The position numbers and the translations under genes were made by a program. 64,000 nucleotides of DNA from Oegoconia quadripuncta. Taxonomy: Eukaryota; Arthropoda; Insecta; Lepidoptera; Autostichidae. The stretch spans positions 3,599,001-3,663,000 of the forward strand of contig OX438748.1 of the NCBI GenBank assembly GCA_949316235.1. The letters are read 5' to 3'. A model generated the notes under the pieces. It saw only the letters and a list, made by a program, of their open reading frames with translations. It had not been told where the DNA came from and did not search any database. Positions within the stretch are counted from its first letter, which is position 1. Every line of letters starts with the position of its first letter. Positions 49,258 through 59,969 of this stretch are shown piece after piece.

Positions 49258-49495
49258 ACGACCGGTTGGTGTAGTGGATAGTGACCCTTGTTGCGGTTGC
49301 GGGTTCGAATCCCGCGAGGGGTAAATGTTTGTGTGATGAATACGAACATTTATTCCCGAGTCATGGATGTTTATATAAATATTTATGTAAGTTTATCAGT
49401 TATCTAGTATCCATAGCACAAGCTTTGCTTAGTTTGGGACTAGATGATTGGTGTAAGTGTTCAAAATATTTATTTTATTTATTTATTTATATGTA
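49258..49495 (+). mobile_element. SINE-A, full length
   Basis: ACCGGTTGGTGTAGTGGATA, box B GCGGGTTCGAATCCCGCGAG; a deletion of about 15 bases just before box B (CCTTGTTGCGG). A Lep1-like 5' scrap (TATAATGCGAAAGTTTGGAT) directly follows at 49495-49545. Confidence 0.88.
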
Positions 49496-49545
49496 TATAA
49501 TGCGAAAGTTTGGATATCTGTTCGTTTGTTACTCGGGACTTGTTA

Positions 49546-50260
49546 TATTTTGGGCCAAGACCTAGCACACCAAATATAAAGATGCATAAAAATCACTGAA
49601 ACAATGTCAATCTATTTATTTTCCGGTTTTTTATATACTTTTCCAGTATATAAATATTTTTGTTGAAGCAAAAATAAATTTGGTAAAAGGCTTCATCTGC
49701 ATACTGAACGTTCTGAAATCGGATAACTGCTTGCATTGTGTAAAATAATTCGCAGCGTCCAACATATAAATTGGTAATAAAACGAATCGAAGCGAGTTAA
49801 TTTTTGTCAAATCAAGTATAAGTATAGTCAAGTAAAACAATAATATGACTCAAGGCAATATGCCTCGGAACAATTACCTATTAAGATAACTCTCTTGAAA
49901 TGTTTCCGAACGAACGAGCGAGAGTTGTCATTCCTTTCGTTCACGTACCAATTGTATTTGATTATTTTTGCTACCGAACTATTGCCAGTTAATTTGATGG
50001 AAAAATATTTCGTAGATCTAAATTATATCAAATTACTGGAAATTGATGGAAAAATATTGTTACCCGCATTTCTGTATGGCGTACCTACTCTTAGCCCACG
50101 CTTCATATATTTTTGATACAAGTCCTTTGGTGTTATATTAGGTAAAGCTTTCCCAAAAAATATTTAGCATGTTGGAAAAAATAAATATGCAAGTCTAAAT
50201 ATGCAAAAATAAAGTTAATACTACCGCATCCATTTCTTATTTCGGGAAGTTGATCGAAAT
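49546..50260. other. No gene recognised
   Basis: AT-rich; AATTACTGGAAATTGATGGA-like duplicates near 49995-50055. No family. Confidence 0.45.
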
Positions 50261-50261
50261 G

Positions 50262-50390
50262 TGTAAATAATCGGACTAAAAGGCTCAGTAGTCCGATGAT
50301 CTATAATCAGCTGCATCATCGGACTACTGAGCCGAAAAAGACTCAGTAGTTCGATCATCGGACTACTCAATCGGACTACTGATACTAGAG
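50262..50390. repeat. Perfect 19-bp hairpin in a cluster of TCGGACTACTGA motifs
   Basis: Arm GGCTCAGTAGTCCGATGAT at 50282-50300, 14-base loop, complement at 50315-50333. Further copies of CGGACTACT or its complement follow to 50383, with one variant (AGTAGTTCGATCATCGG). Confidence 0.92.
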
Positions 50391-50460
50391 GAATTTATTG
50401 ACACATATTTTTTATCCCGATAAAGTGAAATTTAATTTAATTTTTATCATTGAAATTTTA

Positions 50461-50585
50461 AATAAATAAACAAATAAATATCCTTGGACATACACACAAC
50501 GCCATCTAGTTCCACATTAAGCAACTATAGGCTTGTGTTGTGGATACCAGATGGTTGATGTACTACATAAATACATTTTTTTTAA
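50461..50585 (-). mobile_element. SINE-B 3' half
   Basis: AAATATCCTTGGACATACAC, CGCCATCTAGTTCCACATTA and GATACCAGATGGTTGATGTA; head lost. Confidence 0.78.
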
Positions 50586-50639
50586 TGTAATTTAATATGA
50601 TGATGACGATCTTTTTAAATTATTGGTGCACAACCTGCC

Positions 50640-50775
50640 TGTTTCATTCCTATCTTCTTCTTTTCACTACCCAAAGGTTGTTTGGTAAAAAGCGGTAAGA
50701 CCGTCTTGTTGTAATTTTGAAGTTTATCAAGTGTTATCTTAAATGTTGTGCAATAAGGTGTACTTGATTGATTGG
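50640..50775 (+). repeat. LINE 3' UTR fragment
   Basis: CTACCCAAAGGTTGTTTGG, TGTTGTGCAATAAGGTGTAC and a TTGATTGATTGG tail: related to the UTR at 30576. Confidence 0.5.
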
Positions 50776-50779
50776 TCTC

Positions 50780-50908
50780 CGAATCACGAAAACACTGATA
50801 TGAAAATACCACTACCGGTCACCCATCCAAAGACTGACCTCGCACAGACATTGCTTAACTTCGCTAATCGAAAACGAATAGCGAATGCGACTGCGCCGCG
50901 AGTTGACC
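50780..50908 (-). repeat. 5S rRNA-related repeat
   Basis: On minus: TTTCGATTAGCGAAGTTAAG, CAATGTCTGTGCGAGGTCAG, TCTTTGGATGGGTGACCGG. The order AAGTTAAGC, GGTCAGT, GGATGGGTGACC follows 5S rRNA box A to box C. Upstream GGCGCAGTCGCATTCGCTAT and downstream TATTTTCATATCAGTG are not 5S and recur at 53995-54075 and in part at 3168. Confidence 0.7.
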
Positions 50909-51595
50909 TATTCTAAAGCGCAAAATTCCTAACATTTCACGTATTCCGCTTCCATTTCCAAATAGAGTAACTTACATTCGGTAAATATATCGTTACAGAA
51001 CTCACAAACGTTCACCAATGAAGTGGAAAATGGTCGGGAATCGAACCGCCGCCGGCGGAATCGAATTCGGATGCGGAACCCTTTCGTCCATGTAAATAAA
51101 ACGGTGCAAGGTCTATACATATATTCCTCAGTGGATACGGAATTCAATTCAAAGCCAGGTCCATCTACATCAAGGTGTAGAGGATATCTATCACAGAAAA
51201 TATACACGAAAGCGTTGTAACGGTGTCGTTCTTTTGAGCTGATACTCATTGGTGGGTTTGGGTTATTGGAGTTCAAATTCGAAATTTTAAACTGACTGAT
51301 GAACTGACGGATCCTTTTTTTGTCATATTGATTTCCAGATTATACTTAGTCGCACCGTTATTCTAATATATTTTTTTAACATCTCAATTGTTATTTTTTT
51401 AGTTTTAAGGCCCTTTCGATCCTCTGTACGACCTGTTTCATGCAATAAATAAGTTGGTGTGGTGATCTGTGTTCTGTTTTGATCCTGGCCAGAGCTGTCC
51501 CGCCCCTTCTGTACATATATATGGGAGATGTTTCCCTGAGGTAGATATCTTTCATCTGGGAAGACCCGAATTTACCAGGCAAATAATACATACAC
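50909..51595. other. No gene recognised
   Basis: Frames on both strands over 50929-51276 (115 and 65 residues) overlap and show no domain; 51395-51590 may be a LINE 3' region in reverse but was not matched. Confidence 0.45.
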
Positions 51596-51639
51596 TCCTA
51601 TCGCTATAGTACGTTATATACATTCCCACACATCCACAC

Positions 51640-51712
51640 AAACTTACGCGCACACACACACATACACACGACAGGAGAACAGGTAAATGCATGTAAAAAA
51701 AAAAAAAAAAAG
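51640..51712. repeat. CA microsatellite and A run
   Basis: ACACACACACATACACACG at about 51650-51670, and an A run at 51695-51711. An (AAAT)n tail lies at 51900-51918. Confidence 0.85.
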
Positions 51713-52063
51713 AACTATTTCTGCGAGTGATATCTTTGTATTTTAGGGCACTTGGTACTGTGCTTTAGTTTAGTTTAATTTTCCCTACTTTTACCGCGTG
51801 GTGTCATGCATAGTAATATGTCAAACTTTGTAATTGGCTTAATAAGTATGTAATTTAATCTTAAGTAATATATAAGGATATGCTGTAAAGTTTGTTGAAA
51901 ATAAATAAATAAATAAATACACTTCGAGGCTCGACCCAGCTGAGCATAGGTGGGCTGGGAAGGACACAGCGTTAATTAATTCATTGTCGATATTCATGAT
52001 AATATTATACTCGTATATGTATTGGTTTTGTGTCCTATAAAACATATAAAATTTAATCTAACA

Positions 52064-52972
52064 AATATTATAAATGCGAACGTTTGGATGTTTGTTTATT
52101 TGTTTGTTACTCAATCCAGGCGAGACGGAGGGGCGGATTTCAATGCATTTTAGTATGTAGGTAAGTATACCCTGGCTTAAAAAAAATATTTCTTTTTTTA
52201 TTTTATTTACTTCTGGGAAACAAACAGCTAATACTAATACAATAGGTTTGTAACAAATATACAACACATAAGCCAAAACAGTTTCCACTAATTAGTGATG
52301 ATATATATCATGGCACTTGCACACAACAGGTTGCTTTGTATAACAAAATTATTTATGAGAAAGTTACAAATAGTTACATGGTTATATTATGTCTACATAT
52401 AAATATCTGATTATGACAATTAATAAGAGTCCCTTTCTTTTTAGATAAACCAAATTTTGAATAGGAATACAACTCAGTGCCTGCGAGTCAGGCAACTCTT
52501 CACAATATTTCTTATTGAAAGAACCTAAATCATATATTAGGAATGAATTGTATATAAATAAGTAATTTTAATACCATACTACCAACTACTTACCAACATG
52601 CTTCCACTACCTGTTCTGTTGCACCTGCCTAGCCTTGGCCACATACCTATGTATCACGGATTATTAGTAGGTACCCAACTAATAATCGGTAATGCATGCG
52701 GGGGATGGGGTGGGAGGGGGCGCAATTTAATTTCATTGTATAACATACGGATAACTGTAATTGGCCATAGTTTTAGTCACATGTACTGTAATACGTTACT
52801 TTTGTATTAGCTGTTGTTATCCTGAATAAATAAATAAATAAATAAACCAATATTTTCAAAGATATATATTTTATCCCGATAAAGTGAGTAGTTCCCGTGG
52901 GATAAACAAATTAAAAATATACGCGATAAAGTTGCCCCACGCAGGCGAAGCCGCAGGCGATAAGCAAGTGAT
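52064..52972 (+). mobile_element. Lep1-like element split by LINE sequence
   Basis: 5' part 52064-52170 (AATATTATAAATGCGAACGT to TATACCCTGGCTTAA) and 3' part 52862-52972 (TTATCCCGATAAAGTGAGTA, AGGCGAAGCCGCAGGCGA). About 690 bp of other repeat DNA lies between. Confidence 0.72.
52175..52850. mobile_element. LINE-derived insertion in the Lep1-like element
   Basis: 52440-52530 on minus reads NKKYCEELPDSQAL and PIQNLVYLKRKG, protein-like and repeat-like but not matched. 52560-52850 plus ends GTTGTTATCCTGAATAAATA with an (AAAT)n tail, a LINE 3' end. It may be two elements. Confidence 0.45.
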
Positions 52973-53349
52973 AATATGAATAACTAAGGAGGGTTTTGTC
53001 CAGCAGTGGACGTCTTTCGTTGTTGTTGTTGAAAATGTTGAAATCTTCCGAGTAAACAAATTTTTATATCATCCAGCCCACATAGCATGACAGGCGCGAT
53101 AAACGTTTATGTGGCGCGAATTAAATTTGGCCTGCTCTTTCGCTTGGATGAAACAATTATATTATTGGATTAGTTGTACCTAACAACTGTCCCACTGTCA
53201 CTGCTATGTCGCGCGCGACAAATGATATCATGCTGATACTTAAACTAAACTAACTAACATCATCGAAATTGTTACTCGATTTCCATCTAATATGACTAAG
53301 AACGTATCCCCGATAATCTTTAATATAAAATTATATAATCGATTTTTCA

Positions 53350-53555
53350 ATACATCCGGACAAAGACTGGAAACAGAACTGGAACTCCCTTCCGGCGTCA
53401 GTCTTTCCTGATTCCCACAACCTTGGGATCTTCAAGAGCAGGGTGAATAGGCATCTACTGAGATCGCGTGCTTCATCTTCGGCCACATCGTCACTTCCCA
53501 TCAGGTGAGATTGTGGTCAAACGCGTATCCAGTTAACAATAATAAAAAAAACATA
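53350..53555 (+). mobile_element. CR1-type LINE 3' end
   Basis: GGAACTCCCTTCCGGCGTCA, HNLGIFKSRVNRHLLRSRAS in frame, then TCACTTCCCATCAGGTGAGA and an A run. Twin of 59740-59955. Confidence 0.72.
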
Positions 53556-53599
53556 CATACACACATCACCGTCAAACACATTTTTCGTCGGCAGTTAAT

Positions 53600-53720
53600 A
53601 AAAACAACATACATAACGTCACGACTTTAATCCCAAATGGTGTTGTCAGAGATATCCCAAACATTAGTATTTGGGTGGTCCAACATTAAAATTTGAAAAA
53701 TGTTGAAACGACGTCAACGG
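53600..53720 (+). repeat. Repeat shared with 55365-55470
   Basis: Both hold CTTTAATCCCAAATGGTGTT-like and GATATCCCAAACATTA blocks. Probably LINE-derived. Confidence 0.5.
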
Positions 53721-53804
53721 TTTACCTATCAAAATATACAGAAATGATCATGTGTTTTTGATGGAAAGTGTTGTTTCTGTTGTTTTTGCGTGCCGAAACA
53801 TTGT

Positions 53805-53905
53805 CATCGTCATCATCAACAGCCTTACTGTTGGGGCATAGCCTTGCGAGAGGGTATGGGTCATAATGCACCACTTAGGCCCAGTGTGGATTGATGAATT
53901 TGTAT
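53805..53905 (-). repeat. SINE-D-like 3' end
   Basis: CATCATCAACAGCCTTACTG, GGCATAGCCTTGCGAGAGGG and TTAGGCCCAGTGTGGATTGA match the reverse of the SINE-D 3' body at 56060-56165. Confidence 0.55.
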
Positions 53906-53989
53906 CAGACTAGTGGCCACAAAGTCAGTGTCTTTATGCCGCTCTGTACTGTCTATCTGTCGGCGACCGACTTGGTCTTAAATTGAAAA

Positions 53990-54075
53990 CAACAGCACGA
54001 AAACACTCATATAATGCCACTAGTGGTTACTCCTCCAAGCTAATCGAAAATGAATAGCGAATGCGACTGCGCCAG
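53990..54075 (-). repeat. 5S-related repeat with central deletion
   Basis: GAAAACACTCATATAATGCC and GCTAATCGAAAATGAATAGC, GAATGCGACTGCGCC match the flanks of the 50780 copy, but most of the 5S-like core between is gone. Confidence 0.6.
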
Positions 54076-54139
54076 GAGGGATAATCAAAATAAGGTATTG
54101 TATTTAACTCTTCATTACTGCTAAAAGAGATATTACTAG

Positions 54140-54437
54140 TTTTTTTTTATGCACAACGGGTTGGTACTTACCTCAATCACACCTGATGTTAAGTGAAGAT
54201 GAGGTCGAAGGTGGAAGCGTACTGACCCGGAAACCCTAACACATTTGGGGGACTGGCTATCTTATCTCTGGCAACCGGAACACAACAATGCTATTAACAT
54301 TGCTGCTTGGCGGCAGATTTAGATAAGATGGTGGTAGCTAGTCAGGCGGACATATAAAATGCCCTACCACCAACCAAACCGAGTACTTAAACATGTAAAA
54401 ACCCAATATTGTTTACATTGAGCCACGGAGGCGGTTA
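54140..54437 (-). mobile_element. SINE-C, box B deleted
   Basis: T run, ATGCACAACGGGTTGGTACT, AGATGAGGTCGAAGGTGGAA, GTTTACATTGAGCCACGGAG. The CCCCGCTGGGGATCGAAC segment is missing after ACATGTAAAAACCC, so the internal promoter is broken. Confidence 0.85.
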
Positions 54438-55364
54438 AATACTAAATAGTCTACTAAATACTGTGTTACTTTATCTATCAGACAATGTTTTTTCTCTCAG
54501 CTGGAGGCCCAGGTGTTCAGTTATGTATGGGAGATTTCGCCGTGGAGATAAATAGCTATCAGATCGGAAGGTTGATTTACTGCGTGGTGTTGGTTTTTGC
54601 ACGTCTTTGTGATTATGTCGTCGGCAATTTGTATAATACGTCTATTCACAAACGTTATAGTTAGTAGAGATGAGCGATGTTGACATTGGTATAACATCGA
54701 TAATAACAACTGAGGAATGACCTGAGTTAAGTACTCAAGAGGCAGAAAATTAGACCATCCAATCACCTTGTGGGTCGACTATGCGGTGGCCTGATAATGC
54801 GTGGTCTCCGCTCTGGATACCGATTCTCACGCATTCGACATTTAACTGTCGATATACTATAACGACATTAAAATCTCGATTGCGCGAGAATTAGTCTCCA
54901 GAACTTTTATGCCATAACATAGTAGAATAATAAATTATCATCTCAAGTTATTTAAACTTGTAAACGAATGCAAATATTTTATATCAAAGTAAATTTCTCA
55001 AGCGTATCTTATTTTTGTATTGTATTGAATTATTCATAGATTTTGTGTATATATGTATGCTCACTGAATTTTATAATTCAGTTTATTCATGCCTGTCGAG
55101 GCACGAGAAGATTTATTTTTCAATGGACTTTGTATCATTCATATTAACGTCAAAGATGAAGCTTGGCTTTGGTTAGTATAGACCCTTCTTAGAACCCCTT
55201 TTCCATTTCATCTGCCACTCAATCAGAGAATAGAAAGGCGAGTGGAACAGAATGAAAGCAACATTTTTTATATATTAAAAAAATATGAAGATTACTATTG
55301 AATACGCAAACCATTTTGGGAAAACGTCTTCATTGATTAGAAAAATAATTGCTTTTGTATATAC
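54438..55364. other. No gene recognised
   Basis: No convincing ORF or repeat. A block near 54495-54560 (GTGTTCAGTTATGTATGGGAGATTTC region) faintly echoes 51500-51540 reversed or direct. Confidence 0.4.
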
Positions 55365-55724
55365 GTTACGACCTTTATCCCAAACGGTGTGGTCAGTGAT
55401 ATCCCAAACATTAAAAGTTCAACGATTGAAACAACATCCAAAATTCACCATTCGAAATATTCAAATATACACACGATAAAACGTGCAAGTCTATAGATGT
55501 TTTTTGATGTAAAGTCCGACGACAATTGCCTTTAACGACTTCCACGAGATGAAATTTTTATTTTACTGTAATATGCAGAAGCCTATATAAGCAAATATAA
55601 TAAAACTTACGTACGCATTTTATTTAATATTAAATAGGTATTTATTTTATCACATTTGAAGTAGTATTATTATAGCGTTTTGAATTTAAGTTAATTATTT
55701 TCGCTTTTTTCTCACTGCAGTGCA

Positions 55725-55848
55725 GTTTGCAGGCTCTTGCTGGAAGAATTCTCTTTTTAGAGATAAGCTAAGTACATTTTGTACATCCTGTATCTAGTAT
55801 GTATTTGTCTTTATGTGTACTCGTGTGCAATAAATTATAAATAAATAA
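55725..55848 (+). repeat. LINE 3' UTR fragment
   Basis: GCTCTTGCTGGAAGAATTCT, TTTTAGAGATAAGCTAAGTA, then GTGTGCAATAAATTATAAAT and an AAAT tail. SINE-D follows immediately at 55851. Confidence 0.68.
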
Positions 55849-55850
55849 AA

Positions 55851-56172
55851 AGAGCGTCGGTGGCTCAGCGGTTAAGACGCAGTCTCCCAATTTGGGAGGT
55901 GCGGGTTCGAATCCCAGGTTGGCCACGTACCAATGAGTTTTTAAATTTAATTTAAGTAGTTATGTGCATTTATCCGACGGCTATTAAACGGTGAAGGAAA
56001 ACATCCTGAGGAAACCTGCATGCCTGAGAAATAAAAATTCAAAAGCATGTGAAGTCCCCAACCCGCATTGGGCCAGCGTGGTGGACTATTGATCCAAACT
56101 CCCTCATTATACGAAGGAAGGTCTATATGCCTGCAATGGGATGTTTACGGACTGAGATGATGATGAGATGAA
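55851..56172 (+). mobile_element. SINE-D, full length
   Basis: Head GCGTCGGTGGCTCAGCGGTT, CCCAATTTGGGAGGT, box B GCGGGTTCGAATCCCAGG; body AAACATCCTGAGGAAACCTG, GGGCCAGCGTGGTGGACTAT; end GGACTGAGATGATGATGAGA. A widespread lepidopteran-type SINE from memory; the ATGATGATG end resembles RTE 3' ends, suggesting RTE mobilisation. Confidence 0.85.
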
Positions 56173-57334
56173 ATAAAATAAATTCAAAATAAGGCTGTAA
56201 TAACTGTACATTATGTTTCTTCTTAATATTTCTGTTATGAACAATGAATCGCGGTTGGTTTGTGCTCTGTGTGGAAAATTAATTGCTCTCACACATCTGT
56301 AAAATTTCAACATAGAATCACTAGTTCTACTTTCTTTACGCTCCGCATACATGTCTATTTCCCTAAGTCAAATTAGCAGATAAATAATTATATAATTATA
56401 AATAAATTGTAATGACCAGTAAAAATGTTTCTATATTATGAAAAGCTTGGCGTCTAGGATACAAGCCTAGCCTACTGTGGATGTTACAGTAAATGTATAA
56501 TTACGTATGGTCCTTTTTGGTAAATTTACATCTTATCTATCTCATCTAAACGGGACGGGCCTCTTCATATATGAATCATTTTGAAGCGCGTGTGCGGCAC
56601 CTCCAAACACCACCCTGAGCACACTGGCGGGCAGGCGGGATTCCGTGATCCAAATAGTGCTGATGGTGCCGCAGCAGTCGTATGGTCCCTTCTGTTCAGT
56701 TTTTATAGAATTTAAGTTATTAACCAAACTATGGGTCTCATCCTGAATTAAATGATTTTTGTTTTGATTACGTGTCTAGCCTTCGAAAAAATAAATTGTA
56801 TAGGGTTTTGTTAGGAGCTGCTACTCATAATTATCAATTATACTAGTATATATATTTTTGTGGACAATCACTAAATCACCATTGTCGAGTAAATCACCTT
56901 CTCGAATGCAGATCAGAACGACTTTTTTATTCTGTATTGAAAAAGAAACCTTAATTTACCTAATGAGGGAGACACTGGACGGAATAAATCCACTTAAACA
57001 GGCCGTACTTTAGCTCTGTTAATACAAATTACAATAGATCACACATTCAACATGTCAACCAAAAATTCCTCTCACGTGCGTAGAGATTGTAATAACCCGC
57101 GTAGCATTCCGTCCTATATTCGTATGGAGAAAGAAAGGATGACAAATGTTATGTATATTATGACAGTTGTATCTGATGCAGATAAAGCGGTGTTTTATGG
57201 TGGAGGGGATGATGGCACGTGATGTTTTTCCTCAATAGAGTCCTGAATCGATGTTTCTCTTTTTTGCATTTTGTTACTCTTTTAATTCGGTCGCATAAGT
57301 GCTGACATGAAATCAATTTAGTATTTAAAATACC
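56173..57334. other. No gene recognised; GC-rich patch at 56540-56700
   Basis: 56560-56700 (GGCGGGCAGGCGGGATTCCG) is GC-rich and on minus reads SIWITESRLPASVLRVVFGG; possibly an old transposon piece, not matched. The rest is AT-rich. Confidence 0.4.
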
Positions 57335-57515
57335 AGTGTTTTACCCGCCTCGGGCAATTCCATACATTGAGCTGTAGCCTTTTTGTATACTGCGGCACAC
57401 ACATAATATTTGTTTGTTTCTGTACTTATGTTTTATTGTTTTAGTTGTATTTTTCATATGTAAAATTTGTTATGTGTGTGTACATGGATACAAATAAATG
57501 CTTATCTATCAATTT
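57335..57515 (+). repeat. LINE 3' UTR with ATCT tail
   Basis: CATTGAGCTGTAGCCTTTTT, TGCGGCACACACATAATATT and CAAATAAATGCTTATCTATC parallel 10150-10330. Confidence 0.5.
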
Positions 57516-57708
57516 TGGAGTTGGGGTCCCAGTGCTCTATCACTACCTTGCTCAAAAAATAATCATTGCCATCCAGCGAGGTAGAACCCGGATTTTTTGT
57601 AGAAGGATAGAGTACCCATCAGAATAAAATGTTTTCTAACAATGCTATAGCTTGCTTTAGGTATAGTATAGGTATTTGGTTATAAAACCTACAAGAATAA
57701 ATTAAAGT

Positions 57709-57932
57709 TACCACTGTGAGATTCATTGCGTTGTAGAAGATGCTAAGACAATTTATTAAAAAATTTATCAATGGCCACTTTATATTTTCTAAAAATAGTT
57801 TATTCAGTCGTGGTATTTGCCCTCTACGAATTTTTTCCTAACTGTAAAGAAGTTATTGATCGACTTTTTTGAAAATAGTTACACGAGTTTTAAGTATATT
57901 CTCCGACGCAATGAAATTCACTCACAGTGGTA
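57709..57932. mobile_element. Tc1/mariner-like MITE, about 220 bp
   Basis: TIR CCACTGTGAG at 57711-57720 and CTCACAGTGG at 57921-57930, each flanked by TA, extended inward by imperfect pairing (ATTCATTGCGT with ACGCAATGAA). TA duplication fits Tc1/mariner. No ORF. Confidence 0.68.
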
Positions 57933-58537
57933 ATTTTAATCATAATAAATAGTCAATGTTTTATTACTAAATATCTATACTTATACATATATCTAAAGCA
58001 AGCTACCAATCTGTTAGATTTTTTTTTTCAATCAGTGACAGGTGTTACTGGAATATAAGGCTAGTAGTTCGAAAGATTTAAATTACTTTTGTGTCCTATA
58101 ATTTCGTATCGATATTTTGAACATAATAAAAATGTATTATTTCACTTTTATATTAATACGATGGGGCTGACATAGACAGAATTGAGGTGGCACGAAGTCC
58201 TAAAAAAAATTTCAAAGATTAAAAAACATTTTGGTATAAAAGTACCTAGACCACAAACTTCTTAATGGTTACTAACGTACAGAAGACCCACACTCTAACT
58301 AAAGCGCATTGTAAGTTAACATAGGTACTATAAGGTTACATATTTCTAGCTAGTTCTTCCGGACCTTTAGTAGCAATTTGGCTGCGCGAATTCGTTTTTA
58401 TATGAGAAAAGTTTCAGTGGTTTGTTTTAAAAAGACCGAAAAACGAGTCATAGGGAAACGTTTTAATTATATAATAAAGGATAAAGATCAAAGTGAATTG
58501 CTACCACTGCAATAATAACAATGTAGAGTCGTCTAAC
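57933..58537. other. No gene recognised
   Basis: AT-rich intergenic sequence. Confidence 0.5.
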
Positions 58538-58880
58538 TAATATTATAAATGCGAAAGTTAGGATGTTTGTTTGTTTATTGCTCAAATCACGGCGAAACGG
58601 ATGAACGGATTTGGATGAAATTTGATATACAGGTAGAATATGTGCTATCTATATAGAAATATCTATAGAAATATCCTATGTCTCAATGTGCCCTGGATTG
58701 AGACATAGGATATTTTCTTATCCCGATAAATAAATAATCATTTATTAATTATTTATTTATTTTTTTATTATTATAGGATATGTTCTTATCCCGATAAAGT
58801 GAGTAGTTCCCGCGGGATAAACAAATTTCCGCGATAAAGTTATTCCACGCAGGCGAAGCCGCGGGAGGAAAGTTAGTAAT
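58538..58880 (+). mobile_element. Lep1-like element with internal duplication
   Basis: TATTATAAATGCGAAAGTTA, GGCGAAACGGATGAACGGAT, TTCCCGCGGGATAAAC, GCAGGCGAAGCCGCGGGAGG. ATAGGATATTTTCTTATCCC is repeated at 58707 and near 58775, with AT-rich filler between; GAGACATAGG pairs with CCTATGTCTC at 58676-58709. Confidence 0.72.
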
Positions 58881-59169
58881 TAATAAAATCTTACCTGCGC
58901 CAAAGACAGAGAACGGTCTCCTATTCGTCAAAATACACAGTCAATATTATTCAATCTGGACAGAATACCTTCACGAATTATCGGGCCATGAGCGTCAAAA
59001 CAGACGAGACTCTCCTAATTTCAGTTAAAACCATTATTAAAGACGTGACCTCCGTCACAGAGGCTTTCCTTATCGGGTAAGGATTAGCTTTGGCTCCAAA
59101 AAATAGAAATACGATTTTGTACGAATGGTTGGAAGCTTAGAAAAAAAAGATATTTTGGCTATGTCGAAG

Positions 59170-59552
59170 TTATCCGGATGAGTTTGTTACCGTAAGGAAA
59201 AAAATTGACTAGGTATGTGAAATAGAAGTTATTGGCATAGGTAGTTTAATTTCTTTTTTTTCAAAACCATTATCGACCCACGTGCCGGCCTGGAATTGAT
59301 ATGCGACTGCCGGGATTCGTAGAGTTCCATGCGAAATTTATTTGGAACTCAATGTTCTCCAAATTTTTGATATTTGATGATATAATGATGATGGAATATA
59401 GGCTACAAACGCGGCCGTCAAATGACACAATTTATTTATTTTGGTTTATGGTTTTGAAAAAAAAAAACTACTTATGCCAATGCCTTCTATTTCACTTACT
59501 TAGATTACGCCATATTTTTTTCTTACGGTAAAAATAAACTCATCCGGTATAT
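59170..59552. mobile_element. Foldback MITE-1, best complete copy
   Basis: Left arm TATCCGGATGAGTTTGTTAC and on to GCATAGGTAG; right arm CTACTTATGCCAATGCC to AAACTCATCCGGTATA. Arms of about 80 bp; middle has GCGGCCGTCAAATGACACAA. 383 bp in total, no coding capacity. Confidence 0.87.
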
Positions 59553-59739
59553 AGAGATAGTAACAACACAGATTAACTTAGAACGTGAAAAGTCGTGAAA
59601 ACTTCGGAGTTACTTATACATTTTACAGGATGCATTTCGGGGAGTGTGCGTTGAAATCTTATTCCACCGCCATTCTTCCATCTTCAGACCACTAGGCGTA
59701 GGGAGGGATTACACCCGTATATAGTTAATATACCGAACA

Positions 59740-59955
59740 TTCGCACTAAGAAGTTCGATTCTTCATTCATCATCCGAACAGCCAAGGCATGGAACTCCCT
59801 TCCGGCGTGCAGTCTTTCCTGAATCCTACAACCTTGCGATCTTCAAGAGCAGAGTGAATAGGCATTTACTGGGATCGCGTGCTTCATCTTCGACCACATC
59901 GTCACTTTCCATCAGGTGAGATTGTGAGCAAACGCGAATCCATTCAATCATGAAA
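59740..59955 (+). mobile_element. CR1-type LINE 3' end
   Basis: CATGGAACTCCCTTCCGGCG, YNLAIFKSRVNRHLLGSRAS in frame, TCACTTTCCATCAGGTGAGA and an A run at 59953. Confidence 0.75.
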
Positions 59956-59969
59956 AAAAAGTGATCGTC

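Noticed and set aside
51023..51220. Plus-strand 65-residue basic peptide (RRRRNRIRMR)
   Set aside because: Low-complexity translation of a short inverted GCC/GGC-rich patch.
50929..51276. 115-residue minus-strand frame
   Set aside because: Overlaps another frame on plus, no domain, composition shaped by CGCCGCCGGCGG-type DNA, and no splice or promoter context.
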